A DNA stretch of 10,538 nucleotides from positions 1 through 10,538 of the forward strand of contig JANNGZ010000385.1 in NCBI GenBank assembly GCA_031404155.1, in the 5' to 3' direction. Source of the stretch: JANNGZ01 sp031404155 (GTDB lineage: Bacteria; Pseudomonadota; Gammaproteobacteria; Burkholderiales; Burkholderiaceae_C). The position numbers and the translations under genes were made by a program. The notes under the pieces were generated by a model that saw only the letters and a program-made list of their open reading frames with translations, was not told the DNA's origin and ran no database searches. Of the stretch, positions 1 to 9,195 are shown in pieces. The stretch's first letter is position 1, and every line of letters begins with the position of its first letter.

Positions 1-107
1 TCGACACGCTGACCGAGCTGCCCGAGGCCGAGCGCGTGCGGCTCAAGAGCCTGACGCCGGGCAGCTACACCGGCATGGCGGCGGCCTTGGCGCGGCGCCT
101 GGGTTGA
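1..107 (+). CDS. purB: Adenylosuccinate lyase, C-terminal end (partial)
   Basis: This is the 3' end of a gene entering from the left; the readable frame starts at base 3 and gives 34 residues before TGA at 105-107. The tail contains LPEAERVRLKSLTPGSYTG, which resembles the conserved C-terminus of proteobacterial PurB (E. coli ends with a similar LPEAEKARLKAMTPANYIG stretch, from memory). PurB acts in the cytoplasm and performs two fumarate-releasing steps of purine synthesis: SAICAR to AICAR, and adenylosuccinate to AMP. It lies 34 bp upstream of pyrF on the same strand and may be co-transcribed with it. The call rests on the short tail alone; no catalytic residue is in the window. Confidence 0.72.
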   Translation, partial: DTLTELPEAERVRLKSLTPGSYTGMAAALARRLG

Positions 108-141
108 TCGGCGTGGACCGATTCGATCGCCACCCACTGCG

Positions 142-1005
142 ATGAGCAAGGGCATGAACTTCGCCGATGCGCTCGCGCAGGCCAGCCGGCGCAACGAGTC
201 GATGCTGTGTGTCGGCCTCGACCCCGAGCCGGCCAAATTCCCCGGCGCGATGCGCGGCGACGCGGCGTGCATCTTCGAGTTCTGCGCGCAAATCGTCGAC
301 GCCACCAAGGACCTGGTCTGCGCCTTCAAGCCGCAGATCGCCTACTTCGCGGCGCAGCGTGCCGAGGAGCAACTCGAGCGGCTGGTGGCATATATCCACG
401 CCGTCGCGCCCGCGGTGCCGGTGATCCTGGATGCCAAGCGCGGCGACATCGGCGCCACCGCCGAGCAGTACGCGCGGGAAGCCTTCGAGCGCTACCGCGC
501 CGACGCGGTGACGCTGTCGCCCTTCATGGGCCTGGACTCGATCGAGCCCTACCTGCGCCACGACGGCAAAGGCCTGATCTTGCTGTGCCGCACCTCCAAC
601 CGCGGCGGCAGCGATCTGCAGGCGCAAGCGCTCGCCTCGGGCGAGCTGCTGTACGAACACATCGCGCGCCTGGCGGCGGGGCCGTGGCAGCGTGCGGCCA
701 ACGCGCAGGGGCGTATCGGGCTGGTGGTGGGCGCCACCTTCCCGGCCGAGATCGCGCGGGTGCGTGCGCTGGCGCCGACGCTGCCGCTGCTGATCCCCGG
801 CATCGGGGCCCAGGGCGGCGATGTGCAGGCCACGGTGGCCGCCGGCTGGCGCGAGGGCGGGCCGATCATCGTCAACTCGTCGCGCGCGGTGCTGTATGCC
901 ACGCCGCAATCCGGCGGCGCCGAGACGCCTGCCGCGGCGGCCCGCCGCGTGGCCGCGGCAACGCGGCAGCAACTCAACTCGGCGCGGGCCGCGCCGGAGC
1001 GATAG
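142..1005 (+). CDS. pyrF: Orotidine-5'-phosphate decarboxylase
   Basis: This enzyme converts OMP to UMP, the last step of de novo pyrimidine synthesis, in the cytoplasm. The 287-residue protein shows the signature blocks of the family: CVGLDP at 23-28, FKPQIAYF at 62-69, the catalytic DAKRGD at 97-102 (K99 and D102 in the D-x-K-x-x-D motif), and the phosphate-binding LLIPGIGAQGGD at 216-227 with NSSRAVLYA at 245-253. Its length fits the longer subfamily found in actinobacteria and betaproteobacteria rather than the ~245-residue E. coli type. The start is not settled: ATG 142 has no clear Shine-Dalgarno sequence, and ATG 154 (MNFADALAQ) would match the usual N-terminus equally well. The C-terminal ~35 residues are alanine/arginine-rich and probably a loose tail. 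The gene sits directly behind purB, which suits a nucleotide-synthesis pair. Confidence 0.95.
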   Translation: MSKGMNFADALAQASRRNESMLCVGLDPEPAKFPGAMRGDAACIFEFCAQIVDATKDLVCAFKPQIAYFAAQRAEEQLERLVAYIHAVAPAVPVILDAKRGDIGATAEQYAREAFERYRADAVTLSPFMGLDSIEPYLRHDGKGLILLCRTSNRGGSDLQAQALASGELLYEHIARLAAGPWQRAANAQGRIGLVVGATFPAEIARVRALAPTLPLLIPGIGAQGGDVQATVAAGWREGGPIIVNSSRAVLYATPQSGGAETPAAAARRVAAATRQQLNSARAAPER

Positions 1006-1152
1006 GCGTGCCGAAGAGCTTGCTGCGGCCGCGCGGACCGTGCGGTTCGGCCGACAGCGCAACCCCGGGCCGGTAATCCTTCGCACCGAACCGGCGGCCA
1101 AGGCGGGACACTCTCGAACCGGCGCGCCGCGGCGCGCGGACCGAGCACCGAC
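1006..1152 (+). promoter_or_regulatory. Intergenic region upstream of the hybrid kinase, with inverted and direct repeats
   Basis: The 147-bp gap between pyrF and the kinase holds an 8-bp perfect inverted repeat, CGGTTCGG at 1043-1050 and CCGAACCG at 1086-1093. It also holds a 10-bp direct repeat, CGAACCGGCG, at 1087-1096 and 1115-1124 (start-to-start 28 bp). I see no T-run that would make a rho-independent terminator for pyrF and no convincing -35/-10 pair. The repeats could be regulator contacts for the kinase gene, but in GC-rich sequence short repeats also arise by chance. Confidence 0.3.
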
Positions 1153-4440
<3,288 letters not shown>

Positions 4441-4490
4441 TGCGCCGCGTGCTCTGCGCGCCGCCGCCGCGCCCGGCACGCCCCCGCGCT

Positions 4491-5495
4491 TCAGTCGACC
4501 TTCGCGCCCGAGGCCTTGACCACGCCCGCCCACTTGGCCGTCTCGGCAGCAATGAAGCGGCTGAACTCGGCCGGGCTCATGCCGCTCGGGTTGGCCCCTT
4601 GCGAGAGCAGGCGCTCCTTGATCGCCGGCGTTTGCAACGCGCGCGCCACCTCTTGCTGCAAGCGGTTCACCACCTCGGCCGGGGTGCCGGCCGGCGCGAG
4701 CAGGCCGAACCAGGAACTGGCGTCGTAGCCCGCGAGCGCCGCGCCGCCGGCCTCTGCCACCGTGGGCAGGTCGACCGCGGCCGAGCGCTGCGCACTCGTC
4801 ACCGCAATGGCCTTGAGCTTGCCGCTCTTGATATGCGGCAGCGCCGAGGGCAGGTTGTCGAACATCAGGTCGGTGTTGCCCGACATCAGGTCGATCAGCG
4901 CCGGCCCCGAGCCGCGGTAGGGCATGTGCAGCATGAAGGTGCCGGTCATGGCCTTGAACAGCTCGCCGGAAAGGTGGATCGAGGTGCCGTTGCCCGAACT
5001 CGCCATGTTCAGCCGGCCCGGGTTGGCCTTCGCGGCCTTGGCCAGGTCGGCCACCGAGTTGACGCCGTACTTCTGCGCCGAGGCCGGGTTCATCACCAGC
5101 ACATTCGGCACCCCGGCCACCAGCGTGACCGGGGCAAAGTCCTTGATGTGGTCGTAGGGCATCTTCGGGTACAGCGCCACGTTGATCGCGTGGGTGCCCA
5201 CGGTGCCCATCAGCACGGTGTAGCCATCGGGCGCGGCCTTGGCCACCTCGGCCGCGCCGCTGTTGCCGCCGGCGCCGGGTTTGTTGTCGACGACGAAGGG
5301 CTGGCCGAAGGCTTTGGAGAGTTCCGGCGCGAGCGCACGCGCCAGGATGTCGGTGGTGCCGCCAGCGGCGAAGGGCACCACGATGCGCACCGGTTTGCTC
5401 GGCCAGGTTTGCGCCAGCGCCAACCAGGGCGAGGCTGAAAGCAGGGCGGCGACAAGGGGTATGGCAACCAGGAGAGGGCGGCGACGGGGCTTCAT
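4491..5495 (-). CDS. Bug/TctC-family periplasmic solute-binding protein
   Basis: This 334-residue exported protein belongs to the Bug (TctC-like) receptors, which are greatly expanded in Burkholderiales and bind small carboxylates, amino acids or related ligands in the periplasm. Residues 1-28 form a Sec signal peptide (basic MKPRRRP, a hydrophobic core, and a cleavage site near ALA-Q). Family motifs follow: VPFAAGGTTDILAR (40-53), VVDNKPGAGG (68-77), PDGYT (89-93), YRGSGPAL (193-200), KLKAIAVTS (226-234) and LLAPAGTP (265-272). The frame stays open upstream for a further 127 codons, but the signal peptide fixes the start at 5495. The Shine-Dalgarno sequence there is weak. It is transcribed divergently from a second Bug gene and ends 50 bp from the convergent kinase gene. 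No tctA/tctB permease lies alongside, so it is an orphan receptor. The specific ligand is not predictable from sequence alone. Confidence 0.93.
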   Translation of the reverse strand: MKPRRRPLLVAIPLVAALLSASPWLALAQTWPSKPVRIVVPFAAGGTTDILARALAPELSKAFGQPFVVDNKPGAGGNSGAAEVAKAAPDGYTVLMGTVGTHAINVALYPKMPYDHIKDFAPVTLVAGVPNVLVMNPASAQKYGVNSVADLAKAAKANPGRLNMASSGNGTSIHLSGELFKAMTGTFMLHMPYRGSGPALIDLMSGNTDLMFDNLPSALPHIKSGKLKAIAVTSAQRSAAVDLPTVAEAGGAALAGYDASSWFGLLAPAGTPAEVVNRLQQEVARALQTPAIKERLLSQGANPSGMSPAEFSRFIAAETAKWAGVVKASGAKVD

Positions 5496-5622
5496 GTGGC
5501 GGGATCCGGAAGTAAGGGCCAGGCGCAGTGTGCCGCAGCGCCGCCGTGGCGCCAGCGGGGCAAGCCCGGTTGCCGCGGCGTGGCGGCCGCTGCAAAGTGG
5601 CGCACCACCACCGGAGCCCCGC
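5496..5622. promoter_or_regulatory. Divergent control region between two Bug receptor genes
   Basis: This 127-bp spacer must hold the 5' signals of both divergent receptor genes. An inverted repeat, GGCAA (5559-5563), six bases, then TTGCC (5570-5574), lies near the middle and could be a regulator contact. The plus-strand side ends in a Shine-Dalgarno GGAG at 5613-5616, six bases before the ATG at 5623. I could not identify convincing -35/-10 boxes on either strand. No transcription factor gene is adjacent. Confidence 0.4.
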
Positions 5623-6594
5623 ATGAACCGCAGAAACTTCATCGCCGCCAGCGCCCTGCCGTTTGCGCTGCCGTACCCGCAGGCGCGGGCGCAGGCCACG
5701 ACCTGGCCGACCCAGCCGGTCAAGCTGATGGTCGCCTTCCCCGCCGGCGGGCCGACCGACATCACGATGCGTGTGCTGGCCGAAAACGCGAGCAAGCTGC
5801 TCGGCCAGCAGGTGCTCATCGACAACAAACCCGGCGCCGGCGGCACCCTGCCGGCGCAGCAGATGCAGCAGAGCAAGCCCGACGGCTACACGCTGGCGCA
5901 AATTCCGCTCGGTGTGTTCCGCCTGCCCTACGCCACCCGCATCACCTGGGACCCGGTGAAGGACATCAGCTACATCATCGGCATCACCGGCTACGCCTTC
6001 GGCATCGTGGTGCCGAGCGACTCGCCCATCAAGAACTGGGCCGACTTCGTGGCCTACGCCAAGGCCAACCCGGGCAAGCTCAGCTACGGCTCCACCGGCA
6101 CGTTGACCAGCCCGCACCTGACGATGGAAGACATCGCGCTGCAGGCCGGTGGGCTGCAACTCAACCATGTGCCCTACAAGGGCAGTGCCGACTTGATGCA
6201 GGCCCTGCTCGGCGGCCACCTGATGGCCGCGGCCGACTCCACCGGCTTCGCGCCGCATGTCGCCGCCGGCAAATTGCGGGTGCTCAACACCTGGGGCGAG
6301 CAGCGGTTGGCCAAGTTCCCCGAGGTGCCGACACTCAAGGAGCTGGGCCTGAACATCGTGCAGGCCTCGCCCTACGGCATCGGCGGGCCCAAGGGCATGG
6401 AGCCGGCGCTGGTGGCGCGCATCCACGATGTGTTCAAGCAGGCGATGGAGATGCCGAGCCATGTGCAGGCGCTGGCCAAGTACGACCAGGCGTTGCTCTA
6501 CATGAGCCCGCAGCAGTACAGCAAATTCGCCGAGGACACCTTCAAGCGAGAAGGTGCCCTGGTGGCCAGGCTGGGTTTGGCCAAGCCGAACTGA
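5623..6594 (+). CDS. Bug/TctC-family periplasmic solute-binding protein
   Basis: This 323-residue protein is a second receptor of the Bug/TctC family. The leader (1-24) starts MNRRNFIAASALPFAL and ends near ARA-Q; its RR-x-F-I core resembles a twin-arginine (Tat) signal, as is common for Bug proteins, though Sec export is also possible. Family blocks are VAFPAGGPTDITMR (37-50), VLIDNKPGAGG (64-74), KPDGYT (85-90), YGSTGTLTSPHL (155-166), VPYKGSADLMQALLGG (183-198) and GKLRVLNTWGEQR (216-228). The start is fixed by GGAG at 5613-5616 and by the leader; the open frame extends upstream but has no support there. It differs clearly in sequence from the divergent neighbour at 4491-5495, so the pair is not a recent tandem duplication and the two ligands probably differ. 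No membrane permease genes accompany it. Confidence 0.94.
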   Translation: MNRRNFIAASALPFALPYPQARAQATTWPTQPVKLMVAFPAGGPTDITMRVLAENASKLLGQQVLIDNKPGAGGTLPAQQMQQSKPDGYTLAQIPLGVFRLPYATRITWDPVKDISYIIGITGYAFGIVVPSDSPIKNWADFVAYAKANPGKLSYGSTGTLTSPHLTMEDIALQAGGLQLNHVPYKGSADLMQALLGGHLMAAADSTGFAPHVAAGKLRVLNTWGEQRLAKFPEVPTLKELGLNIVQASPYGIGGPKGMEPALVARIHDVFKQAMEMPSHVQALAKYDQALLYMSPQQYSKFAEDTFKREGALVARLGLAKPN

Positions 6595-6612
6595 AACCGA
6601 ACCGGAAGGCGG

Positions 6613-6682
6613 AAAAAAAAGGGGGGAGCGGGACGCTGAATGCGAGGGTGCGCTCTATTCACCCCCGCGTCGCCCGCTCCCC
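6613..6682 (-). terminator. Rho-independent terminator (minus strand), possibly bidirectional
   Basis: GGGGAGCGGG at 6623-6632 pairs perfectly with CCCGCTCCCC at 6673-6682. The stem continues after a 2-base bulge with ACGC (6633-6636) against GCGT (6667-6670). The loop can fold again (GGGTG 6646-6650 with CACCC 6660-6664). Read on the minus strand, the stem is followed by CC and then eight T's (complement of A's at 6613-6620), the classic intrinsic-terminator layout. Read on the plus strand, only TT follows, so termination of the Bug gene ending at 6594 would be weaker. The position, 58 bp past the stop of the 50-codon minus-strand gene, fits the end of a small operon. Confidence 0.82.
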
Positions 6683-6740
6683 TTGGACGTCAACCCGTCG
6701 TCCAGAGGCGCCGCATTCACCGGCCCAGGAGGCCACCGGC

Positions 6741-6893
6741 TCAGCGCGGCTTGAAATTGAAACTCAACTGCATCGGCGTGGCCACGCGCGCGGAGCGGAT
6801 CGGCGGGCCGAGGTCGGCCGGCTGCGTGGGGCTCGGAGACGGGGTGCGCCGCGTCAGCACCGGTGCTCTGCGAATCGGACGGATGAACTCCAT
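6741..6893 (-). CDS. Small protein of 50 residues, second gene of a two-gene unit
   Basis: I do not recognise this protein. The 50-residue product is proline- and arginine-rich (MEFIRPIRRAPVLTRR at the start, MQLSFNFKPR at the end), strongly basic, with no membrane segment and no cysteine. Support that it is a gene: an ideal Shine-Dalgarno AAGGAG (complement of 6903-6908) lies 9 bases before the ATG; that site overlaps the TGA of the 92-codon gene upstream, leaving a 14-bp spacer as in a translationally coupled pair; and a strong intrinsic terminator in the same orientation lies 58 bp beyond its stop. The motif F-I-R-P-I-R-R-A-P-V-L (3-13) resembles F-T-R-L-R-P-S-P-V-L near the end of the upstream product. 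The protein is probably disordered. It could be a regulatory small protein, a nucleic-acid-binding peptide, or a precursor peptide; nothing in the sequence decides between these. Confidence 0.62.
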   Translation of the reverse strand: MEFIRPIRRAPVLTRRTPSPSPTQPADLGPPIRSARVATPMQLSFNFKPR

Positions 6894-6902
6894 GGTGTTC
6901 GA

Positions 6903-6908
6903 CTCCTT
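6903..6908 (-). promoter_or_regulatory. Strong ribosome-binding site of the 50-codon gene
   Basis: AAGGAG on the minus strand, 9 bases upstream of the ATG at 6893. It overlaps the last base of the TGA stop (6908-6910) of the upstream 92-codon gene, an arrangement typical of translational coupling. This site is the main reason for choosing the start at 6893 rather than the longer frame opening at 7043. Confidence 0.7.
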
Positions 6909-7186
6909 CAACGCATGGCGCCGCTGCCGAGCACAGGGCTCGGCCGCAGGCGGGTGAAAATTTCGGAAGCCGCGTCGGCAGCGGGCGCCACCATCGGCGC
7001 GGTGACCGGGCCGTCCAGATTCATCGCGGCGCTGTCGATCCACTCGGCGACCGACTCGGCCGACGGCCAGCGCGGGCTCGTTGCAGTGGACAAGCGCAGC
7101 AGCGACGAGGCACCCCCGCTGACCCCGGCCCCGGCAGGGCGAATGCGGCGTGAGCGGTTCGGGTGGTAGGCGTGGTGGCTGGGCAT
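6908..7186 (-). CDS. Small protein of 92 residues, first gene of a two-gene unit
   Basis: I do not recognise this protein. The 92-residue product has a basic, histidine/arginine-rich N-terminus (MPSHHAYHPNRSRRIRP), a serine/glycine stretch, a possible short amphipathic helix around WPSAESVAEWIDSAA (40-54), an alanine/proline linker, and a C-terminus with FTRLRPSPVL (77-86). It has no signal peptide, membrane segment or cysteine. The start at 7186 is set by GAAGGAG (complement of 7192-7198) five bases before the ATG; the same frame opens at 7243, but that start lies inside the predicted -24 promoter box. A near-consensus sigma-54 promoter places the transcript start about 30 bases upstream of the ATG. 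The gene is followed after 14 bp by the 50-codon gene and then a terminator. Role unknown; the sigma-54 promoter suggests expression under a specific condition such as nitrogen limitation or surface or motility state, but this is inference. Confidence 0.65.
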   Translation of the reverse strand: MPSHHAYHPNRSRRIRPAGAGVSGGASSLLRLSTATSPRWPSAESVAEWIDSAAMNLDGPVTAPMVAPAADAASEIFTRLRPSPVLGSGAMR

Positions 7187-7191
7187 CGGGG

Positions 7192-7198
7192 CTCCTTC
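7192..7198 (-). promoter_or_regulatory. Strong ribosome-binding site of the 92-codon gene
   Basis: GAAGGAG on the minus strand with a 5-base spacer to the ATG at 7186. It closely matches the anti-Shine-Dalgarno sequence, in contrast to the weak sites of several housekeeping genes in this window. Confidence 0.7.
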
Positions 7199-7226
7199 GG
7201 GTGCGGCGGTCGGACAGCTAATGCAG

Positions 7227-7243
7227 TGCAGCTTCCGTGCCAA
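7227..7243 (-). promoter_or_regulatory. Predicted sigma-54 (RpoN) -24/-12 promoter
   Basis: The minus strand reads TTGGCACGGAAGCTGCA. The sigma-54 consensus is YTGGCACG-N4-TTGCW; the only departure is C for the first T of the TTGC element. The invariant GG (7241-7240) and GC (7229-7228) are 12 bases apart, the required spacing. A transcript would start near 7216, about 30 bases before the ATG at 7186, leaving room for the GAAGGAG ribosome site. It points at the 92/50-codon gene pair. Sigma-54 promoters need an AAA+ activator bound upstream; see the inverted repeat at 7347-7361. Confidence 0.75.
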
Positions 7244-7264
7244 TAGCCAAACCGGCGTTGGCGC

Positions 7265-7278
7265 GTGAAGCGCATCAC
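7265..7278. promoter_or_regulatory. Near-palindrome upstream of the sigma-54 promoter
   Basis: GTGAAGCGCATCAC is symmetric (GTGA, GCGC, TCAC) except for one A/A mismatch in each half. It is centred about 55 bases upstream of the predicted transcript start. Just beyond it, ACGCGTCACA (7281-7290) repeats part of the motif. It could be a binding site for a dimeric regulator; the evidence is symmetry and position only. Confidence 0.35.
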
Positions 7279-7346
7279 AAACGCGTCACATTCGGCTGCA
7301 CCCGAGGCGCCCAAATTTGTCGCGATCGGCTCGGCGCTTACAACTT

Positions 7347-7361
7347 CGACCACGCTGGTCG
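7347..7361. promoter_or_regulatory. Inverted repeat, possible activator-binding site
   Basis: CGACCA (7347-7352), CGC, TGGTCG (7356-7361): a perfect 6+6 inverted repeat with a 3-base centre. Its middle lies about 138 bases upstream of the predicted sigma-54 start at 7216, within the usual range (about 80-200) for enhancer-like sites of sigma-54 activators. I cannot assign it to a named activator. Confidence 0.35.
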
Positions 7362-7424
7362 TCATCATTTCGATGCCCCCACAAAAGTGACGGGCAAAGC
7401 GCCGCAGCGCCGGCTACGGGCTAA

Positions 7425-7451
7425 CCCGGCTTCGGCATGCCGGCTGCCGGG
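7425..7451. repeat. GC-rich hairpin downstream of the ABC ATPase gene
   Basis: CCCGGC (7425-7430) pairs with GCCGGG (7446-7451), and the loop contains a perfect palindrome CGGCATGCCG (7433-7442). It lies 56 bp beyond the stop of the minus-strand transporter ATPase. There is no T-run in either direction, so it may stabilise the transcript end or act in factor-dependent termination rather than be a classic terminator. The rest of 7244-7506 holds only the two inverted repeats listed separately and no supportable gene. Confidence 0.35.
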
Positions 7452-7506
7452 ACCGGCGGGCGCGGCGCATCAAAGCGCTGCCCGATCCCTTTCGCAGGTC
7501 GCCGCT

Positions 7507-9192
7507 TTACACAGCGGCGCGGTAGCCCCGCGGCACCGCGCTCAGCAAGCGCTTGGTGTACTCCTCGCGCGGCGCGGCCAGGATCTGCTGCGCGCTGGCC
7601 TGCTCGACCACCACGCCGTCCTTCATCACCAGCACCTCGTCGCTGATGAAGCGCACCACGGCCAGGTCGTGGCTGATGAAAACGTAGGCGAAGCCGAACT
7701 CGTCCTGCAGGTCGCGCAACAGGTTCAGCACTTGCGCCTGCACGCTCACGTCCAGCGCGCTCACCGCTTCGTCGAGCACCAGCACCTCCGGGTTCAAGGT
7801 CAGGCAGCGTGCAATCGCGATGCGCTGGCGCTGGCCGCCGGAAAACTCGTGCGGGTACTTGCCGAAGGCGCGGTCGTCCAGGCCGACCTTGCCGAGCAGT
7901 TCACGCGCCCGCTGTTCGCGCTCGGCCAGGTTGGCGCCGATGTCGTGGATGACCATCGGCTCGACCAGCGTCTGGCCGATGGTGAAGCGCGGGTTGAGCG
8001 AGGCATAGGGGTTCTGGAACACGATCTGGATGCGCCGGCGCATCACCTGCCGCTCACGGGCGCTCAGCGTGAGCAGGTTCAGGCCGTCGAAGATCACCTC
8101 GCCGCTGGAGGGTCCGTTGTTCGGCTCGTGCAGGCGCAAGAGCGTCAAGCCCATCGTGGTCTTGCCCGAGCCCGACTCGCCGACCACGCCCAGCGTATGG
8201 CCTCGGCGCAGCTTGAAGTTGACGTTTTGTACCGCCTTGAATTCGCGCCGGCCGAACACGCCCTGCTTGAGCCAGAAGCTCTTGGCCAGCGCGCGCACTT
8301 CGAGCACCACCGGCGCGCTGGGGTCCTTGGGTTGGGCCTCGGCATGGGCGGCACGCCCGGCAACATGGTCGTCGATCACCATCAGCCGCCCCGGGTTGCC
8401 TTCCAGGCCGGGCCGGCAGGCCAGCAGCGCCTTGGTGTAGTGGTCCTGCGGCGAGGCGAAGATGCCGGCCACCGGGCCCTGCTCGCGGATGATGCCGTGG
8501 CGCATCACCACCACATGGTCGGCAATCTCGCCCACCAGCCCGAGGTCGTGGCTGATGAAGAGCAGGCTCATGCGGTGTTTGTTCTTGAGCCGGCCGAGCA
8601 GCTCGAGGATCTGGCGCTGAATGGTCACGTCCAGCGCGGTGGTCGGCTCGTCGGCGATCAGCAGTTTTGGCTCGCAGGCCAGCGCCATCGCGATCATCAC
8701 CCGCTGCTGCTGCCCGCCCGAAAGCTCGTGCGGGTAGGCGTTCAGGCGCCGCTTCGGCTCGGGGATGCCCACCTCGACCATCAGCGCCTCGGCCCGCTCC
8801 AGCGCCGCGCGTTGGCTCAAACCCATGTGTTTGACCAGCGGTTCGACGACCTGCGAGCCGACGGTGAAGACCGGGTTCAGCGACTGCATCGGGTCCTGGA
8901 ACACACACGCGATCTCGCGCCCGCGCAGCGCCTGCAACTGCGGCAAGGTGGCCTGCAAGAGGTCTTGGCCCTGCCACATCACGCGGCCTTCGCGGACCGC
9001 GTTGCTCGGCAGCAGGTTCACGATCGACATCGCGGTGACGCTCTTGCCCGAGCCCGATTCGCCGACCAGCGCGACGGTCGAGTTTTCGGGGATGTCGAAG
9101 CTGACACCCTTGACGGCATCGGCACGCTGCTCGACGCCGTTGACCCGGCCCATGCGGAAGGCGACCTTGAGGTCCTTAATACTGAGCAGCAT
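7507..9192 (-). CDS. Peptide-type ABC transporter, fused double ATPase (OppD+OppF in one chain)
   Basis: This 561-residue cytoplasmic protein carries two complete nucleotide-binding domains and would power the importer formed with the upstream permeases. Domain 1 (about 1-260): Walker A GESGSGKS (44-51), Q-loop Q99, signature LSGGQ (157-161), Walker B LLIADEP (177-183), H215. It is followed by the oligopeptide-type C-terminal extension with HYTKALLACRPGLEGNPGRL. A linker (about 275-295) leads to domain 2 (about 296-561): Walker A GESGSGKT (338-345), Q393, signature FSGGQ (450-454), Walker B VLVLDEA (470-476), H508. The fused layout is like E. coli YejF and GsiA; DEAVSALD in place of DEPTSALD is also seen in GsiA-type proteins. 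Start ATG 9192 has GGAG (complement of 9199-9202) six bases upstream, and only three bases separate it from the stop of the OppC-type gene, so translation is probably coupled. The substrate is likely a peptide or similar small molecule but cannot be fixed here. Confidence 0.95.
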   Translation of the reverse strand: MLLSIKDLKVAFRMGRVNGVEQRADAVKGVSFDIPENSTVALVGESGSGKSVTAMSIVNLLPSNAVREGRVMWQGQDLLQATLPQLQALRGREIACVFQDPMQSLNPVFTVGSQVVEPLVKHMGLSQRAALERAEALMVEVGIPEPKRRLNAYPHELSGGQQQRVMIAMALACEPKLLIADEPTTALDVTIQRQILELLGRLKNKHRMSLLFISHDLGLVGEIADHVVVMRHGIIREQGPVAGIFASPQDHYTKALLACRPGLEGNPGRLMVIDDHVAGRAAHAEAQPKDPSAPVVLEVRALAKSFWLKQGVFGRREFKAVQNVNFKLRRGHTLGVVGESGSGKTTMGLTLLRLHEPNNGPSSGEVIFDGLNLLTLSARERQVMRRRIQIVFQNPYASLNPRFTIGQTLVEPMVIHDIGANLAEREQRARELLGKVGLDDRAFGKYPHEFSGGQRQRIAIARCLTLNPEVLVLDEAVSALDVSVQAQVLNLLRDLQDEFGFAYVFISHDLAVVRFISDEVLVMKDGVVVEQASAQQILAAPREEYTKRLLSAVPRGYRAAV

Positions 9193-9195
9193 GGC

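Noticed and set aside
7021..7368. A 115-codon minus-strand ORF overlapping the 92-codon small gene in another frame
   Set aside because: No Shine-Dalgarno sequence before its ATG, its start lies upstream of the predicted sigma-54 promoter, and its C-terminal half becomes Arg/Ser/Pro shadow sequence. The 92-codon frame has far better start signals.
7425..7451. Intrinsic terminator for the ABC transporter operon
   Set aside because: The stem is good but no T-run follows on the minus strand, so I list it only as a hairpin.
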